From an uncultured Treponema sp. (lineage in GTDB: Bacteria; Spirochaetota; Spirochaetia; Treponematales; Treponemataceae), in the NCBI GenBank assembly GCA_900316905.1, contig ONET01000002.1, forward strand, positions 1 to 64,000: a stretch of 64,000 bases of DNA, read 5' to 3'. Positions 15,268 through 24,259 of the stretch are shown here, piece after piece (the stretch's first letter is position 1; each line of letters starts with the position of its first letter). The translations under genes and the position numbers were made by a program. A model generated the notes under the pieces. It was not told where the DNA came from. It was given only the letters and a program-made list of their open reading frames with translations, and did not search any database.

Positions 15268-16902
15268 ATGAAAAAAATATTTTTTGCGGCGCTTCTTACG
15301 GGAGCGCTTTTTTTGTCGCCGGCCGCCGCTGACGGCAATGTTTTGCAAGGCCAAAATGCGGCGCGGGCGGACGCAAACGGCGGCGTTTTTGCGGGGCTTA
15401 TTTTCAAGGCCAAAAAGGCGCCGCCGCTTGCGACAAACATTTACTGCTGGGCCAACTGTTACGCGCCCAAAAACTTTGACGGCGACATCGAGCTTGATTC
15501 TTCTTTCGCGACTGGCTACGGCGCAAAGATTTCTTATGGCGCGCTGGAAGGACGCTATTTTAATTCTTGTCCCAAGACCGGCGGCGCCGATTTTTTGGGC
15601 GTGGATTCCTTTGACGATTACGAGGCCATTTTTAAAAACCGCCGCTGGAGCCTTTCGTTGGATTTGTCAAAATTTTCGGATCTTGTCGCCGGAACTGTGG
15701 CGTTCGGTTCGTTGAAGTTTTACAGCCAAAAAAGGCTCGCGCCGTTTTCTGTCGTTGTAAGTCCGTTTGCCGCAAGGGTAGGCGACGCCGGCTTCTTAAA
15801 AGTTTCGCTTCCGTCCAAAAGTTCCGCCGCGCGCGACGACGCGATTTTTGCCGCCGTCTCCTTTAAGATTGCTGAAAAATTTTCGACAGAGACAATCCGC
15901 TTTATGCCCCTGCGCGCGGAATTTGGAATTGTCAAAAATAAAGCCGACCCGCAAAAGGCGCCGTTCATCTTGGGCTTGGGCGGCGGTTTTTTTTACATGA
16001 ATTTCTTCAAGCTTACGGCAGGGCTTTTGTTCCGCAAGATGTATTATAGCGAAGAAAAAAACTTGGAAGGCTTTGACTGGTTTGACGATGTTCCGGTTTG
16101 GAAAAGCGAATTGAAGGGCGCGGCCAGCTTTGACCTTGCGCTTGAAATTCCGCATTTAAAAAGCAGAACGACTTTTTGCGTTGTCCAAAGCCCGTCCAGC
16201 CTTGGCCGTTGGACTGCGGCGCAGGAATTTTTTGCGGAAGCCGGGGCCTTTTGCGTTTGCGCTTCGGTTTACGCCAGCGACAACATTTTTGAAAGCGAAA
16301 AAAAGCCTTATGTCGCGGCAAATTCAGCGGAAGGCAAAAAAAATTGGCAGGCCAAAATCACGCCGCAACTTTCGGTTAAACTAAAAAACGGCGGCCGACT
16401 TAAAGTTGGCGCGGGCGGGCTTTTGGAAGAAAGGATAGTGGATTATTCCAAAAAAAGCGGCCACAATTCTTTGGAAGCGCGCTTTTCGGCGGGGGTTCAA
16501 ATAAGCGGAAAACGAAACTCCTTTAGGCTTTGCGGAACTTCTGGCGCCGCAATTTTGAGGCAATCGCCCGCGCAAGAAACTGTCACGCCGCTTCCAAAGG
16601 CTGGCGCCACGGCGACCTTTAGCCACAGCTTTGCCGGAGAGCGCGGCGGGCGGTTAAGCGTGTCGTGCGGCGCCTCCTTCCAGCCGGAATTTTACTGGGA
16701 AAAACGCGAATGGACCGAGCGGCTGAAGGCGGCCTATTATCCGCGCAAGTCGTTTGTGGCCGCCGTATGGGCCGCCTTTGAGGCCAGCCAAAAGAACGGA
16801 ACGGCCAAATTCACGCCGTCCGCCGCCGCCAGCTTTTTGGTCAAGCTGCGGAATGTCCGCCTGAACGCCAGCGTGTCGGCGGCCTTTCCGCTCGTGTTTT
16901 AG
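15268..16902 (+). CDS. Exported protein of unknown function, probably an outer-membrane beta-barrel
   Basis: A 544-residue protein with a clear signal peptide (MKKIFFAALLTGALFLSPAAADG, in which ~18 hydrophobic residues precede an Ala-rich cleavage region). The mature part has alternating hydrophobic and aromatic strands, many Gly/Ala/Lys residues and ends on a hydrophobic Val-Phe (SAAFPLVF), as outer-membrane beta-barrels often do. I recognise no family. No Shine-Dalgarno is visible. A TATCTT at 15256-15261 close to the ATG could be a -10 box, which would make the message leaderless, but no good -35 accompanies it. It stands alone. Confidence 0.6.
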   Translation: MKKIFFAALLTGALFLSPAAADGNVLQGQNAARADANGGVFAGLIFKAKKAPPLATNIYCWANCYAPKNFDGDIELDSSFATGYGAKISYGALEGRYFNSCPKTGGADFLGVDSFDDYEAIFKNRRWSLSLDLSKFSDLVAGTVAFGSLKFYSQKRLAPFSVVVSPFAARVGDAGFLKVSLPSKSSAARDDAIFAAVSFKIAEKFSTETIRFMPLRAEFGIVKNKADPQKAPFILGLGGGFFYMNFFKLTAGLLFRKMYYSEEKNLEGFDWFDDVPVWKSELKGAASFDLALEIPHLKSRTTFCVVQSPSSLGRWTAAQEFFAEAGAFCVCASVYASDNIFESEKKPYVAANSAEGKKNWQAKITPQLSVKLKNGGRLKVGAGGLLEERIVDYSKKSGHNSLEARFSAGVQISGKRNSFRLCGTSGAAILRQSPAQETVTPLPKAGATATFSHSFAGERGGRLSVSCGASFQPEFYWEKREWTERLKAAYYPRKSFVAAVWAAFEASQKNGTAKFTPSAAASFLVKLRNVRLNASVSAAFPLVF

Positions 16903-16926
16903 AACGCAAGGCTGCAATGGTTAGTT

Positions 16927-17036
16927 CGAGCGGATTTTCGCAACGCTTCGCTTGCGGGCGGCCGCGCTTGCCAAAGATGTTCCGCTCACTTGGTAAAAAA
17001 AAGGCAATCAAGCCGCGCTTGCGCGAAATCCGCTCG
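16927..17036. repeat. Inverted repeat between the exported protein and fusA
   Basis: CGAGCGGATTTTCGC (16927-16941) and GCGAAATCCGCTCG (17023-17036) are inverted repeats differing by one base, with ~80 bases between them that are themselves GC-rich and contain no gene. A third GAGCGG copy stands at 17069. They resemble the GAGCGG hairpin after pflB. Function unknown. Confidence 0.5.
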
Positions 17037-17081
17037 AAAAAACGATTATGGTCGGTTTTTTTAAAAACGAGCGGAAAACCC

Positions 17082-17110
17082 TTGAATAAACGCCTAAAAT
17101 TCACTATAAT
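17082..17110 (+). promoter_or_regulatory. Promoter of fusA
   Basis: TTGAAT (17082-17087) and a consensus TATAAT (17105-17110) are spaced by 17 bp. Transcription would start near 17117, giving a ~38-base leader with GAGAGG at 17142-17147. Confidence 0.8.
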
Positions 17111-17154
17111 TGTCTAACTATACTTTTAAGAAATTTTTTTTGAGAGGTAATACT

Positions 17155-19236
17155 ATGGATATTTCTAAAATGAGAAATATCGGTATCAGCGCCCACATTG
17201 ACTCTGGAAAAACCACGACAACGGAACGCATCTTGTTCTACTGCAACAAGATTCACCAGATTCACGAAGTCCGCGGAAAGGACGGCGTCGGCGCTGTTAT
17301 GGATTCAATGGAATTGGAACGCGAGCGCGGAATCACAATCCAGTCAGCGGCCACACAGGTTCAGTGGAAGGATTACACAATCAACGTAATCGACACCCCC
17401 GGCCACGTAGACTTTACGGTAGAAGTAGAGCGCTCATTGCGCGTTCTTGACGGCGCCATCATGATTTTGTGCGCTGTCGCCGGCGTTCAGTCTCAGTCAA
17501 TCACTGTAGACCGCCAGCTCAAGCGCTATCACGTTCCCCGCGTAGCCTTCGTCAACAAGTGCGACCGCCAGGGAGCCAATCCCCTTCGCGTGCGCATGCA
17601 GATTCGCGAAAAGTTGGGACTCAACGCTTACATGATGGAATTGCCCATTGGCTTGGAAGACAAGTTGGAAGGCGTTGTAGACTTGATCAGCCGCAAGGCC
17701 ATTTACTTTGAAGGCCACGACGGAAACGAGCTTCGCTACGCCGAAGTTCCCGCCCACATGAAGGACGACGTCGAGAAGTACCGCCAGGAATTGGTTGAAG
17801 CCGCTTCTATGTTCGACGACACTTTGATGGAGCACGTTCTCGAAGGAACCGAGACAGAAGAAGAAATCATCGCCGCCATCCGCAAAGGCACTTTGGCCGA
17901 GCAGTTTGTAGGCGTGTTCTGCGGTTCAGCCCACATGAACAAAGGCATCCAGCCCTTGCTTGACGGCGTTATCCGCTACCTTCCCGATCCGACGGAAGTA
18001 AAGAACGTTGCCCTTGACTTGGACAACAACGAAGCCGAAGTTGAATTGGTTTCCGACGACAACAAGCCGACTGTCGCCTTGGCGTTCAAATTGGACGACG
18101 GCCAGTACGGTCAGCTTACATACACCCGCATCTACCAGGGCCGCATCGTAAAGGGCGACGAGCTTTACAACACTCGCAGCCGCAAGCGCTTTAAGGTAGG
18201 CCGCCTTGTCCGCATGAACGCCGCCCAGATGGAAGACATCAACGAAGCCGGCTCAGGCGACATCGTTGCCTTGTTCGGCGTTGACTGCGCTTCTGGCGAC
18301 ACATTCACTTCTGGCGGATTGAACGTTTCAATGGCTTCTATGTATGTTCCCAACCCGGTTATCTCTTTGTCTATCAAACCGAAAGACAAGAACGCCGCGG
18401 CCCAGATGTCAAAGGCCTTGAACCGCTTTACAAAAGAAGACCCGACATTCCAGACATACATGGATCCCGAATCAAACGAGACCATCATCAAGGGAATGGG
18501 CGAGTTGCACCTTGCCGTTTACGTAGAGCGCATGAAGCGCGAATACAAGTGCGAGGTTGAGACAGGCGCTCCTCAGGTAGCTTACCGCGAGACAATCACA
18601 AAGAGAGCCGACTTCAACTACACCCACAAAAAGCAGACCGGCGGTTCGGGACAGTACGGACGCGTGGCCGGCTTTATGGAGCCTTGCGAAGAGAAAGAGT
18701 ACGAGTTTGTCGACTCCATCAAGGGCGGCGCTATTCCCAACGAATACATTCCGTCTTGCGACAAGGGCTTTAAGCGCGCGATGCAGCAGGGCTCTTTGAT
18801 CGGCGCTCCTGTAGTCAACGTTCGCTGCACAATCAACGACGGCCAGTACCACCCGGTAGACTCAAGCGACATCGCCTTCCAGACAGCCGCCATCGGCGCC
18901 TTCCGCGAGGGCTACGAAAAGGCCGGCCCCTGCATTTTGGAACCGATTATGAAGGTTTCAATTTCAGGACCGACTGAGTTCCAGGGAAATATGTTCGGCC
19001 TTATCAACCAGCGCCGCGGCGTTATCATCGACACAACCGATGAGAACAACACTTCTACTGTAAACGCGGAAGTTCCTCTTTCTGAAATGTTCGGCTTCTC
19101 TACAATCCTTCGTTCTTCAACACAGGGCAAGGCCGAGTTCACGATGGAATTCCTCAAGTACGGAAAAGTTCCTAACGCCGTTTCCGACGAATTGAAGAAG
19201 AAGTATCAGGAAGAGCGAAAAGCCGCTCAAAAGTAA
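17155..19236 (+). CDS. fusA: Elongation factor G
   Basis: A 693-residue translation GTPase that drives ribosomal translocation. The P-loop is [15 protein letters not shown], with Ser where most bacterial EF-G proteins have Ala. This is a feature of the mitochondrial EFG1/spirochaete spdEFG1 branch. [21 protein letters not shown] (G3) and [12 protein letters not shown] (G4) follow, then the domain IV motif [22 protein letters not shown] precedes ATG 17155; an earlier in-frame start at 17110 overlaps the promoter. High use of GCC, AAG and TTG-type codons suggests strong expression. An ATPase gene follows after 11 bases and is probably co-transcribed. Confidence 0.97.
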   Translation: MDISKMRNIGISAHIDSGKTTTTERILFYCNKIHQIHEVRGKDGVGAVMDSMELERERGITIQSAATQVQWKDYTINVIDTPGHVDFTVEVERSLRVLDGAIMILCAVAGVQSQSITVDRQLKRYHVPRVAFVNKCDRQGANPLRVRMQIREKLGLNAYMMELPIGLEDKLEGVVDLISRKAIYFEGHDGNELRYAEVPAHMKDDVEKYRQELVEAASMFDDTLMEHVLEGTETEEEIIAAIRKGTLAEQFVGVFCGSAHMNKGIQPLLDGVIRYLPDPTEVKNVALDLDNNEAEVELVSDDNKPTVALAFKLDDGQYGQLTYTRIYQGRIVKGDELYNTRSRKRFKVGRLVRMNAAQMEDINEAGSGDIVALFGVDCASGDTFTSGGLNVSMASMYVPNPVISLSIKPKDKNAAAQMSKALNRFTKEDPTFQTYMDPESNETIIKGMGELHLAVYVERMKREYKCEVETGAPQVAYRETITKRADFNYTHKKQTGGSGQYGRVAGFMEPCEEKEYEFVDSIKGGAIPNEYIPSCDKGFKRAMQQGSLIGAPVVNVRCTINDGQYHPVDSSDIAFQTAAIGAFREGYEKAGPCILEPIMKVSISGPTEFQGNMFGLINQRRGVIIDTTDENNTSTVNAEVPLSEMFGFSTILRSSTQGKAEFTMEFLKYGKVPNAVSDELKKKYQEERKAAQK

Positions 19237-19247
19237 GGAGACTTGTA

Positions 19248-19922
19248 ATGGATAAGAATGATTTGTATAAATCAAGCCCCATCCGCTTTTTTGAAGCCGC
19301 TTCCAACGGCGGCCTTAAGGAAGGCGAGCTTGGATTGGTGACAGCCAAGAAGGGTTTGGGAAAGACTTCCGTTTTGGTTCAGTTTGGAATGGACGCTCTC
19401 TTGGCCGGAAATCCGTTGGTTCACGTTTCTTTTGACCAGCACTCTTCAAACGTAATTTCTTGGTACTCAAGCGTATTCAGCGAAATTGCCAAAAAGAAGA
19501 ACATTTCCAACGCCTCTGAGTTGAAGGACGAAATCATGCGCGACCGCACAATTTTGAACTTTAACCAAGAGTCGTTCACTTTGCCCAAAGTAATCAACAC
19601 AATCGGCGCTTTGAAGAGCGGCGGAATCAACGTTAAGGCTTTGGTAATCGACGGCTTGGACTTGGACAAGATTTCCAAGAACGACATCGCCGCCGTCGCC
19701 GACTTTGCCAAGGAAGAAAAGATCACCGTATGGTTCAGCGACACAAAGGAAAGCAACAAGTTGCTTGACAGCGTCCGCTCAGAAATCGTTTCTTACTTTG
19801 CCGTTGTAGCCCACATCGAAGCCGCCGGCGGAAACCTCAGCTTGAACGTTCTTAAGGAACATTCAAACGAGAATGTTGGCAGCGTAAACTTGGATTCCAA
19901 GACGATGTTAATGACAAAATGA
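19248..19922 (+). CDS. RecA/KaiC-like P-loop protein downstream of fusA
   Basis: A 224-residue soluble protein. VTAKKGLGKTSVLVQFGMDAL (residues ~31-50) is a Walker A region (G36-x-G-K39-T40). Hydrophobic strands followed by ALVIDGLDLDKI (~138-148) resemble a Walker B strand. NPLVHVSFDQHSSNV may be the strand after the P-loop helix. The arrangement resembles the RecA/KaiC/DnaB fold in a minimal form. AGGAG precedes the ATG, and the gene follows fusA closely, so it is probably in the same operon. I know of no assigned function. The stop codon lies inside a 13-bp hairpin (19911-19941). Confidence 0.65.
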   Translation: MDKNDLYKSSPIRFFEAASNGGLKEGELGLVTAKKGLGKTSVLVQFGMDALLAGNPLVHVSFDQHSSNVISWYSSVFSEIAKKKNISNASELKDEIMRDRTILNFNQESFTLPKVINTIGALKSGGINVKALVIDGLDLDKISKNDIAAVADFAKEEKITVWFSDTKESNKLLDSVRSEIVSYFAVVAHIEAAGGNLSLNVLKEHSNENVGSVNLDSKTMLMTK

Positions 19923-19941
19923 GCTATGCTCATTTTGTCAT
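19911..19941. repeat. Perfect 13-bp hairpin covering the stop codon of the ATPase gene
   Basis: The left arm (19911-19923) begins ATGACAAAA and includes the TGA stop; the right arm (19929-19941) is its exact complement; the loop is CTATG. No T-run follows. It begins a longer GC-rich palindromic tract (TGTCATTGTCGAG...) reminiscent of the dispersed repeats near ilvC and ddh. Confidence 0.75.
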
Positions 19942-20024
19942 TGTCGAGTTTTGCCTTGCTCGCCGAAAGGCTCGCATTTTTGCTTTGCAAAAACCGGCAA
20001 AACTCGCAAGCTTATCTTAAAACG

Positions 20025-20055
20025 AGCCGCTCCGTTACGGGGCGGCTTTTTTTTT
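20025..20055 (+). terminator. Rho-independent terminator after the fusA operon
   Basis: AGCCGCTCC, loop GTTAC, GGGGCGGCT then a run of nine T residues. The stem has one mismatch pair. It ends the fusA-ATPase transcript and abuts the 3' end of the convergent arabinofuranosidase gene. Confidence 0.85.
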
Positions 20056-21541
20056 AATACTTAAATCTCAAGACATTCCATGAAAGCTTTTCGATGTCTA
20101 CGCTAAAGGCTCCGTTTTCGTCGTTGACGACGGGAAGGGAGCGGGGCGCGACGTTGTCGGGCTTTTCAAAGCTGTTGACGGCGTTGAGGTCGTTCCCCGT
20201 CAAAACGATATGTTCAATCATTTTCATCTGGGGGAAGTCGCGCAGCTCAAGCTTTAATTCCTGGCTTTGGTTTTTGTCGATGTTCAGGCAGAATACTGTG
20301 ACTTCCTGTTTTTCTTCCGAGTGAACTACGGCCGTGGCCAAAACAGGCGTGTCTCCGTAACAGGTTTCTTTTGTCGCGGCCTTGACCACCGGCTTTAACA
20401 CAGTTCCGCGGCCAAAGACCGAAAGATGCTTGAAGGGCCAGAAAATCGTTTGCCGAATGACGCTGCCGCCTTTCATCGTGAAGATTGGCGCGATTACGTT
20501 GACCAGCTGCGCGAGGCAGGCGATTTTAACGCGGTCGCAATTGTTCAGCAAAGTGATTCCCAAGCCGCCAAAAACCAAGGCGTCGAGCAGCGAGTAGCGG
20601 TCTTCAAGCAGCGCGGGAACTTCTTCCCAGCCGTGCGGCTGCTGCTTTTGCTGGTACCAAACGTTCCATTCGTCAAACGAAAGGTTCATCGTTTTTTTGC
20701 TGCGCTTTAAGGCCTTGACGTAGTCGGCGGTGGCCGTCACGCTGTGGATAAAGGAATTCATGTCCACAAACGAAGCCAAGAAGTCGTCGTCGTTTCCAAG
20801 GTTCTCGTAGTACCTGTGCAGCGAAAGGTAGTCGATATGCTCGTAAGTTTGCTCAAGGACGATTCTGTCCCATTCGGGGAAGGTTGGAAGGGCGGAGGAG
20901 GCGCTTCCGCAGGCGACTAGTTCCAGCGAGTCGTCAATCCACTTCATTATCTTGGCCGTCTCGCAGGCCTTCTTTCCGTAGTCCACAGCGTCCAAGTGGC
21001 AAATCTGCCAGGGGCCGTCCATTTCGTTTCCGATGCACCAGGTTTTTATTCCGTAGGGCTCGGCGTGGCCGTTTTTCTTTCTAAGGTCGCTCCATGCCGT
21101 TCCGCCCGGAAAGTTGCAGTATTCCAAAAGTTCGCCGGCTTCCCTAGGCGTTCCTGTTCCCATGTTGACGGCGCCCATTATTCCGGTTCCGGCTTTTTTT
21201 GACCAATCGTAAAATTCGTCTATGCCGATTTGGTTGGACTCGATTGTCTTCCACGCCAAGTCCAAGCGCTTTGGCCGTTGGTCGCGCGGGCCGATTCCGT
21301 CCGTCCACTTGTAGCCCGAAAGAAAATTTCCGCCCGGATAGCGGACGAGCGAAACGTTAAGCTCGCGGACAAGATTTATCACGTCCTTTCTAAAGCCTTG
21401 CTCGTCGGCTTCCTTGTGGCCGGGCTCGTAGATTCCCGTGTAAACCGCGCGGCCAAGATGCTCGATGAAAGAACTAAAAAGCCTGTCGTCAACGTCGGCG
21501 ACCTTGAAATTTTTTTCGATGATAATCGAAGCTTTGCTCAT
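20054..21541 (-). CDS. abfA: Alpha-L-arabinofuranosidase, GH51
   Basis: A 495-residue glycoside hydrolase that releases terminal arabinose from arabinoxylan or arabinan oligosaccharides. The acid/base Glu is in WCIGNEMDGPWQ (E173) and the nucleophile in LSFDEWNVWY (E291), both standard GH51 sites. SLVRYPGGNFLSGYKWTDGIGPRDQRP is the conserved N-terminal barrel region, and a small beta-sandwich closes the C-terminus. No signal peptide is present, so it acts on imported oligosaccharides in the cytoplasm. An AAGGGG stands before the ATG at 21541. It is not near transporters or other hydrolases, but fits a plant-polysaccharide habitat. Confidence 0.95.
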   Translation of the reverse strand: MSKASIIIEKNFKVADVDDRLFSSFIEHLGRAVYTGIYEPGHKEADEQGFRKDVINLVRELNVSLVRYPGGNFLSGYKWTDGIGPRDQRPKRLDLAWKTIESNQIGIDEFYDWSKKAGTGIMGAVNMGTGTPREAGELLEYCNFPGGTAWSDLRKKNGHAEPYGIKTWCIGNEMDGPWQICHLDAVDYGKKACETAKIMKWIDDSLELVACGSASSALPTFPEWDRIVLEQTYEHIDYLSLHRYYENLGNDDDFLASFVDMNSFIHSVTATADYVKALKRSKKTMNLSFDEWNVWYQQKQQPHGWEEVPALLEDRYSLLDALVFGGLGITLLNNCDRVKIACLAQLVNVIAPIFTMKGGSVIRQTIFWPFKHLSVFGRGTVLKPVVKAATKETCYGDTPVLATAVVHSEEKQEVTVFCLNIDKNQSQELKLELRDFPQMKMIEHIVLTGNDLNAVNSFEKPDNVAPRSLPVVNDENGAFSVDIEKLSWNVLRFKY

Positions 21542-21560
21542 TTGTTACCCCTTGGCGTTT

Positions 21561-21711
21561 GTCGCCGGCCCAAACGATTGCAGTTTGTCTTTCTAGCGCG
21601 AATCGTCGTGCCTTGACCGTTGGCGGGAACCGATACAAAAAATGCGTAAGCATTTTTGTGGCGACGGCCCGAACGATTATTGTTCGTCTTTCTAGCGCGA
21701 ATCGTCGCGCC
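21561..21711. repeat. Two ~51-bp direct repeats with a hairpin between them
   Basis: Copies at 21561-21612 and 21661-21711 share GTCTTTCTAGCGCGAATCG exactly and most of the rest. Each copy also pairs internally (AACGATT with AATCGT). Between them, at ~21636-21659, is a small A/T-rich hairpin (AATGC GTAA GCATT) that could terminate transcripts in either direction. The second copy runs into the 3' end of the membrane-protein gene and encodes its last residues. No gene is supported inside the repeats. Confidence 0.7.
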
Positions 21712-22501
21712 AGGGCATAAAGAAGGACTTAAAGCCGCGCGGACCAAGGTTGTCCTCGTCTTCTTTGATCAGAGCGGCCCAGGGAATTTTTTTGCGGAGC
21801 TTTGGCGTTTTGTTTTCTGGGTGCGCGTCAAGCCAGTCGTACTTGTAAAGGCGAAGACGGAGGGCGTTGACTCCGCTCAAAACGGCGCCGGCGGTTCCCG
21901 GAACCAAGCAAAAAATCATAAAGGATAAGGCCAGCAAAAAAAGGTTGAAGAAAAAGACAAAGACGCTAAAGCCCGTGTTGTCAAAGAAAAGCACGAAGCA
22001 TTTTTTTATCGTTTGGACAAAGCCGCGGCCCAAGAGCGCCCTTAGCGGAATGAACCACTGCAGCGCCAGCGCGAAAATCGCCTCAAAGAAAATCAGGGTC
22101 GCGCACAAGGCAAAGCCCAAGACTCCGCCGGCCGAAAAATAAACCGGGATTCCGATAAAGGCAACGACTACCAAGGCGCCCAAAAGCGCTCCGTAGCGAA
22201 CCGCGTCAAAAAAAACTTTTGGGATTTGCTTAAAATAGGCGGCGAGCGTAGGCATTTGAAAGTTGGCGATGGCCGCGGCGTTTTCGCTGTTGGCCATGAC
22301 CAAAACCATTCCCAGCGCCGTCAAGACGATAAAGGCAAGGCACGACAAGGGCAGCGCGAAAGACGATTCAATGTTGAACACGACGCTGAGGATAAAAAAA
22401 GACAGCGCCGCGTAAAGGGTCACGATGATGTTTGGGACAATCAAAAAGAAAATGTTATCCCAGCCGTCGCAAAAGTTTTTCTTTAGATAAAATCCAATCA
22501 T
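21692..22501 (-). CDS. Polytopic membrane protein of unknown function
   Basis: A 269-residue protein with about six membrane segments (for example NIIVTLYAALSFFILSVVF at ~24-42 and GALLGALVVVAFIGIPVYF at ~105-123). A basic, proline-rich C-terminal tail follows (KTPKLRKKIPWAALIKED). It starts MIGFYLKKNFCDGWDNIFFL, an opening seen in several uncharacterised treponemal membrane proteins as I recall. GGAG precedes the ATG at 22501. Its last codons come from a repeated element (21661-21711), so the native C-terminus may have been shorter or different. It may be co-transcribed with lysS upstream (87-base gap). Confidence 0.6.
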   Translation of the reverse strand: MIGFYLKKNFCDGWDNIFFLIVPNIIVTLYAALSFFILSVVFNIESSFALPLSCLAFIVLTALGMVLVMANSENAAAIANFQMPTLAAYFKQIPKVFFDAVRYGALLGALVVVAFIGIPVYFSAGGVLGFALCATLIFFEAIFALALQWFIPLRALLGRGFVQTIKKCFVLFFDNTGFSVFVFFFNLFLLALSFMIFCLVPGTAGAVLSGVNALRLRLYKYDWLDAHPENKTPKLRKKIPWAALIKEDEDNLGPRGFKSFFMPWRDDSR

Positions 22502-22588
22502 AGAATCTCCGTCTCCGCGCGCGTTTTAGTCAGCCCGCGTGGTTTTGGTCTTGAAAGCCGCGCGGCGCTTTTTGGTCGGCTAGCAGTC

Positions 22589-24199
22589 TCAGCCAAGCGC
22601 GCCCAAAATCTTTTGCAATTTTTCTTTTCCGATTATGCGCAAGAAGGAGCCAAGGCGCGGGCCTTGGTCCTTTGCGATAAGGGTTTGGTAAAGCGCGCCA
22701 AAGAGCGCCTTTGATTCCATTCCCATGCTGGTGGCCACGTCGTAAATCGCTTGCTGACATTCTTTGTCAAGCGTAAAGGTGTCCAGCTTGGGAACGACTT
22801 CGTCGCGCACTCGGCGGACGGCGGTTAAAAGTTCGTCGGACAATTGGGGCTTTGAGCCGTCGTCTCGGAGGGAAAAGCAAAAGTCCGGGGCGCAGTCGGG
22901 AGCCGAGTGCTGGATCCAGAACCAAGCGCAGGCGGCGCGGCGGCGAAGTCGTTCTTCTTGGTCAGGCTTTACGTTTCCAAGGGACTTTATCACAGCGTCT
23001 ATGTCGCCCGAGTATGTCTGCAAAAGGGTCGTCAACATTCGGAATGTAATTTGATATGGCATCGTCTCGGGAATTTTTCCGTCAATCTGGCTAAGGATGT
23101 AAATGCGCTTTTCCTTGTTGAACTGGTCCTCGCTCTTGGCCTTGTCGATTCCGTAAACGATTCGCTCGGTCTTGTCGTAGTCTTCGTAAACTTTAAGAAC
23201 GTCAAGGTCAAAGCTGATGGCAAACTCTGTGTTGGGCCTTGTTCCGGCAAAGATGTAGCGGAGGACTTCGGCCTGGTAAACGTCAAGCGCGTCGGGAAGC
23301 GCGATTACCTTTCCCTTTGAGGAAGACATTTTTCCGGGAACGCCCTTAAGGTTGACAAAGTCGTAGCGCATCGTGATAGGCGCGTCCCAGCCGTAAACTT
23401 TTTTGGAGACAAGCTTGGCCGTGTCGTAGCTTCCGCCCGGGCTTATGTGGTCTTTTCCGCCCGGCTCAAAGACTACCTTCTCTTCGTTCCAGCGCATAGG
23501 CCAGTCAACGCGCCAGCCCAATTTGGCGCCTTGGAATTTTCGGATGTCGACGGTTTCCTCGCAGCCGCACTCGCACTTGTATGTAAGTCCGTACTCTCCG
23601 TCGTAGCCTGTGATTGTAGTCGTGTCCTTGTTGCACTTTCCGCAGAAAATGCTTACCGGCCAGTAAACGTCCTGGGCCTTCATCTTGTGCTGCTCGTCGC
23701 GGTATTCGTTAAGGCATTCCTTGATAAGGTCGCGGTTTTGCAAGGCCTTCTTCATTCCTTCGGCGTAGCGGTTGGCGCGGTAGCGGCTGGCCTGGTACAA
23801 AAATTCCGGCGCTATTCCCACGCGGGGAAGCTGGGTCTCGATGTCAACCTCGTGGTGGCGCGCGTAGTTTTCGTCGCGGCCTGTCGTGTCGGGAACCATC
23901 GTAATCGGGTAGCGCAAATATTTTTCCAAAGTTTCTGGGTCTGGCATGTTGGCCGGAACCTTGCGGAAAACATCGTAGTCGTCCCAAGAGTAAATGAAGC
24001 GGACCTTCTTGCCTCGGTCGCGAAGCGCGCGGACAACCAAGTCAACGGTGATGATTTCGCGGAAGTTTCCAAGGTGAACGGTTCCGCTAGGCGTGATGCC
24101 TGAAGCGCAAGTGTAGGATTCGCGCTCGCCTTTTTCGGCGATGATTTTGTCGGCCATCTGGTCGGCCCAGTGGCAGAGGAGTGGATCTTTGTTTTCCAT
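22589..24199 (-). CDS. lysS: Lysyl-tRNA synthetase, class I
   Basis: A 536-residue cytoplasmic enzyme that charges tRNA-Lys. It is of the class I type, with the HIGH-like sequence in GITPSGTVHLGNFREI and KMSSSKG in GVPGKMSSSKGKVIALP, and a zinc-knuckle-like CGKCNKDTTTITGYDGEYG...CECGCEE insertion. Class I LysRS is found in many archaea, spirochaetes and a few other bacteria and replaces the common class II enzyme. GAGGTAAC precedes the ATG at 24199. Length (~520-540) is normal for the family. Confidence 0.96.
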   Translation of the reverse strand: MENKDPLLCHWADQMADKIIAEKGERESYTCASGITPSGTVHLGNFREIITVDLVVRALRDRGKKVRFIYSWDDYDVFRKVPANMPDPETLEKYLRYPITMVPDTTGRDENYARHHEVDIETQLPRVGIAPEFLYQASRYRANRYAEGMKKALQNRDLIKECLNEYRDEQHKMKAQDVYWPVSIFCGKCNKDTTTITGYDGEYGLTYKCECGCEETVDIRKFQGAKLGWRVDWPMRWNEEKVVFEPGGKDHISPGGSYDTAKLVSKKVYGWDAPITMRYDFVNLKGVPGKMSSSKGKVIALPDALDVYQAEVLRYIFAGTRPNTEFAISFDLDVLKVYEDYDKTERIVYGIDKAKSEDQFNKEKRIYILSQIDGKIPETMPYQITFRMLTTLLQTYSGDIDAVIKSLGNVKPDQEERLRRRAACAWFWIQHSAPDCAPDFCFSLRDDGSKPQLSDELLTAVRRVRDEVVPKLDTFTLDKECQQAIYDVATSMGMESKALFGALYQTLIAKDQGPRLGSFLRIIGKEKLQKILGALG

Positions 24200-24259
24200 A
24201 ATTGTTACCTCTATCTAAATATATATTTTATTTTTTCAAAAATAATCGCTTCACAAACA

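Noticed and set aside
17110-17154. Earlier in-frame starts for fusA (17110) and pflB (11662)
   Set aside because: Both begin inside the identified promoters and lack family matches in the added residues; strong Shine-Dalgarnos precede 17155 and 11782.
21561-21711. CRISPR-like repeat pair
   Set aside because: Only two copies, the spacing does not resemble spacers, no cas genes in the window, and one copy lies inside a gene.
21538-21747. 69-codon minus-strand frame with repeated TIRARKTN segments
   Set aside because: The internal repeat is caused by the two DNA direct repeats; the frame overlaps two real genes and has no ribosome-binding site.
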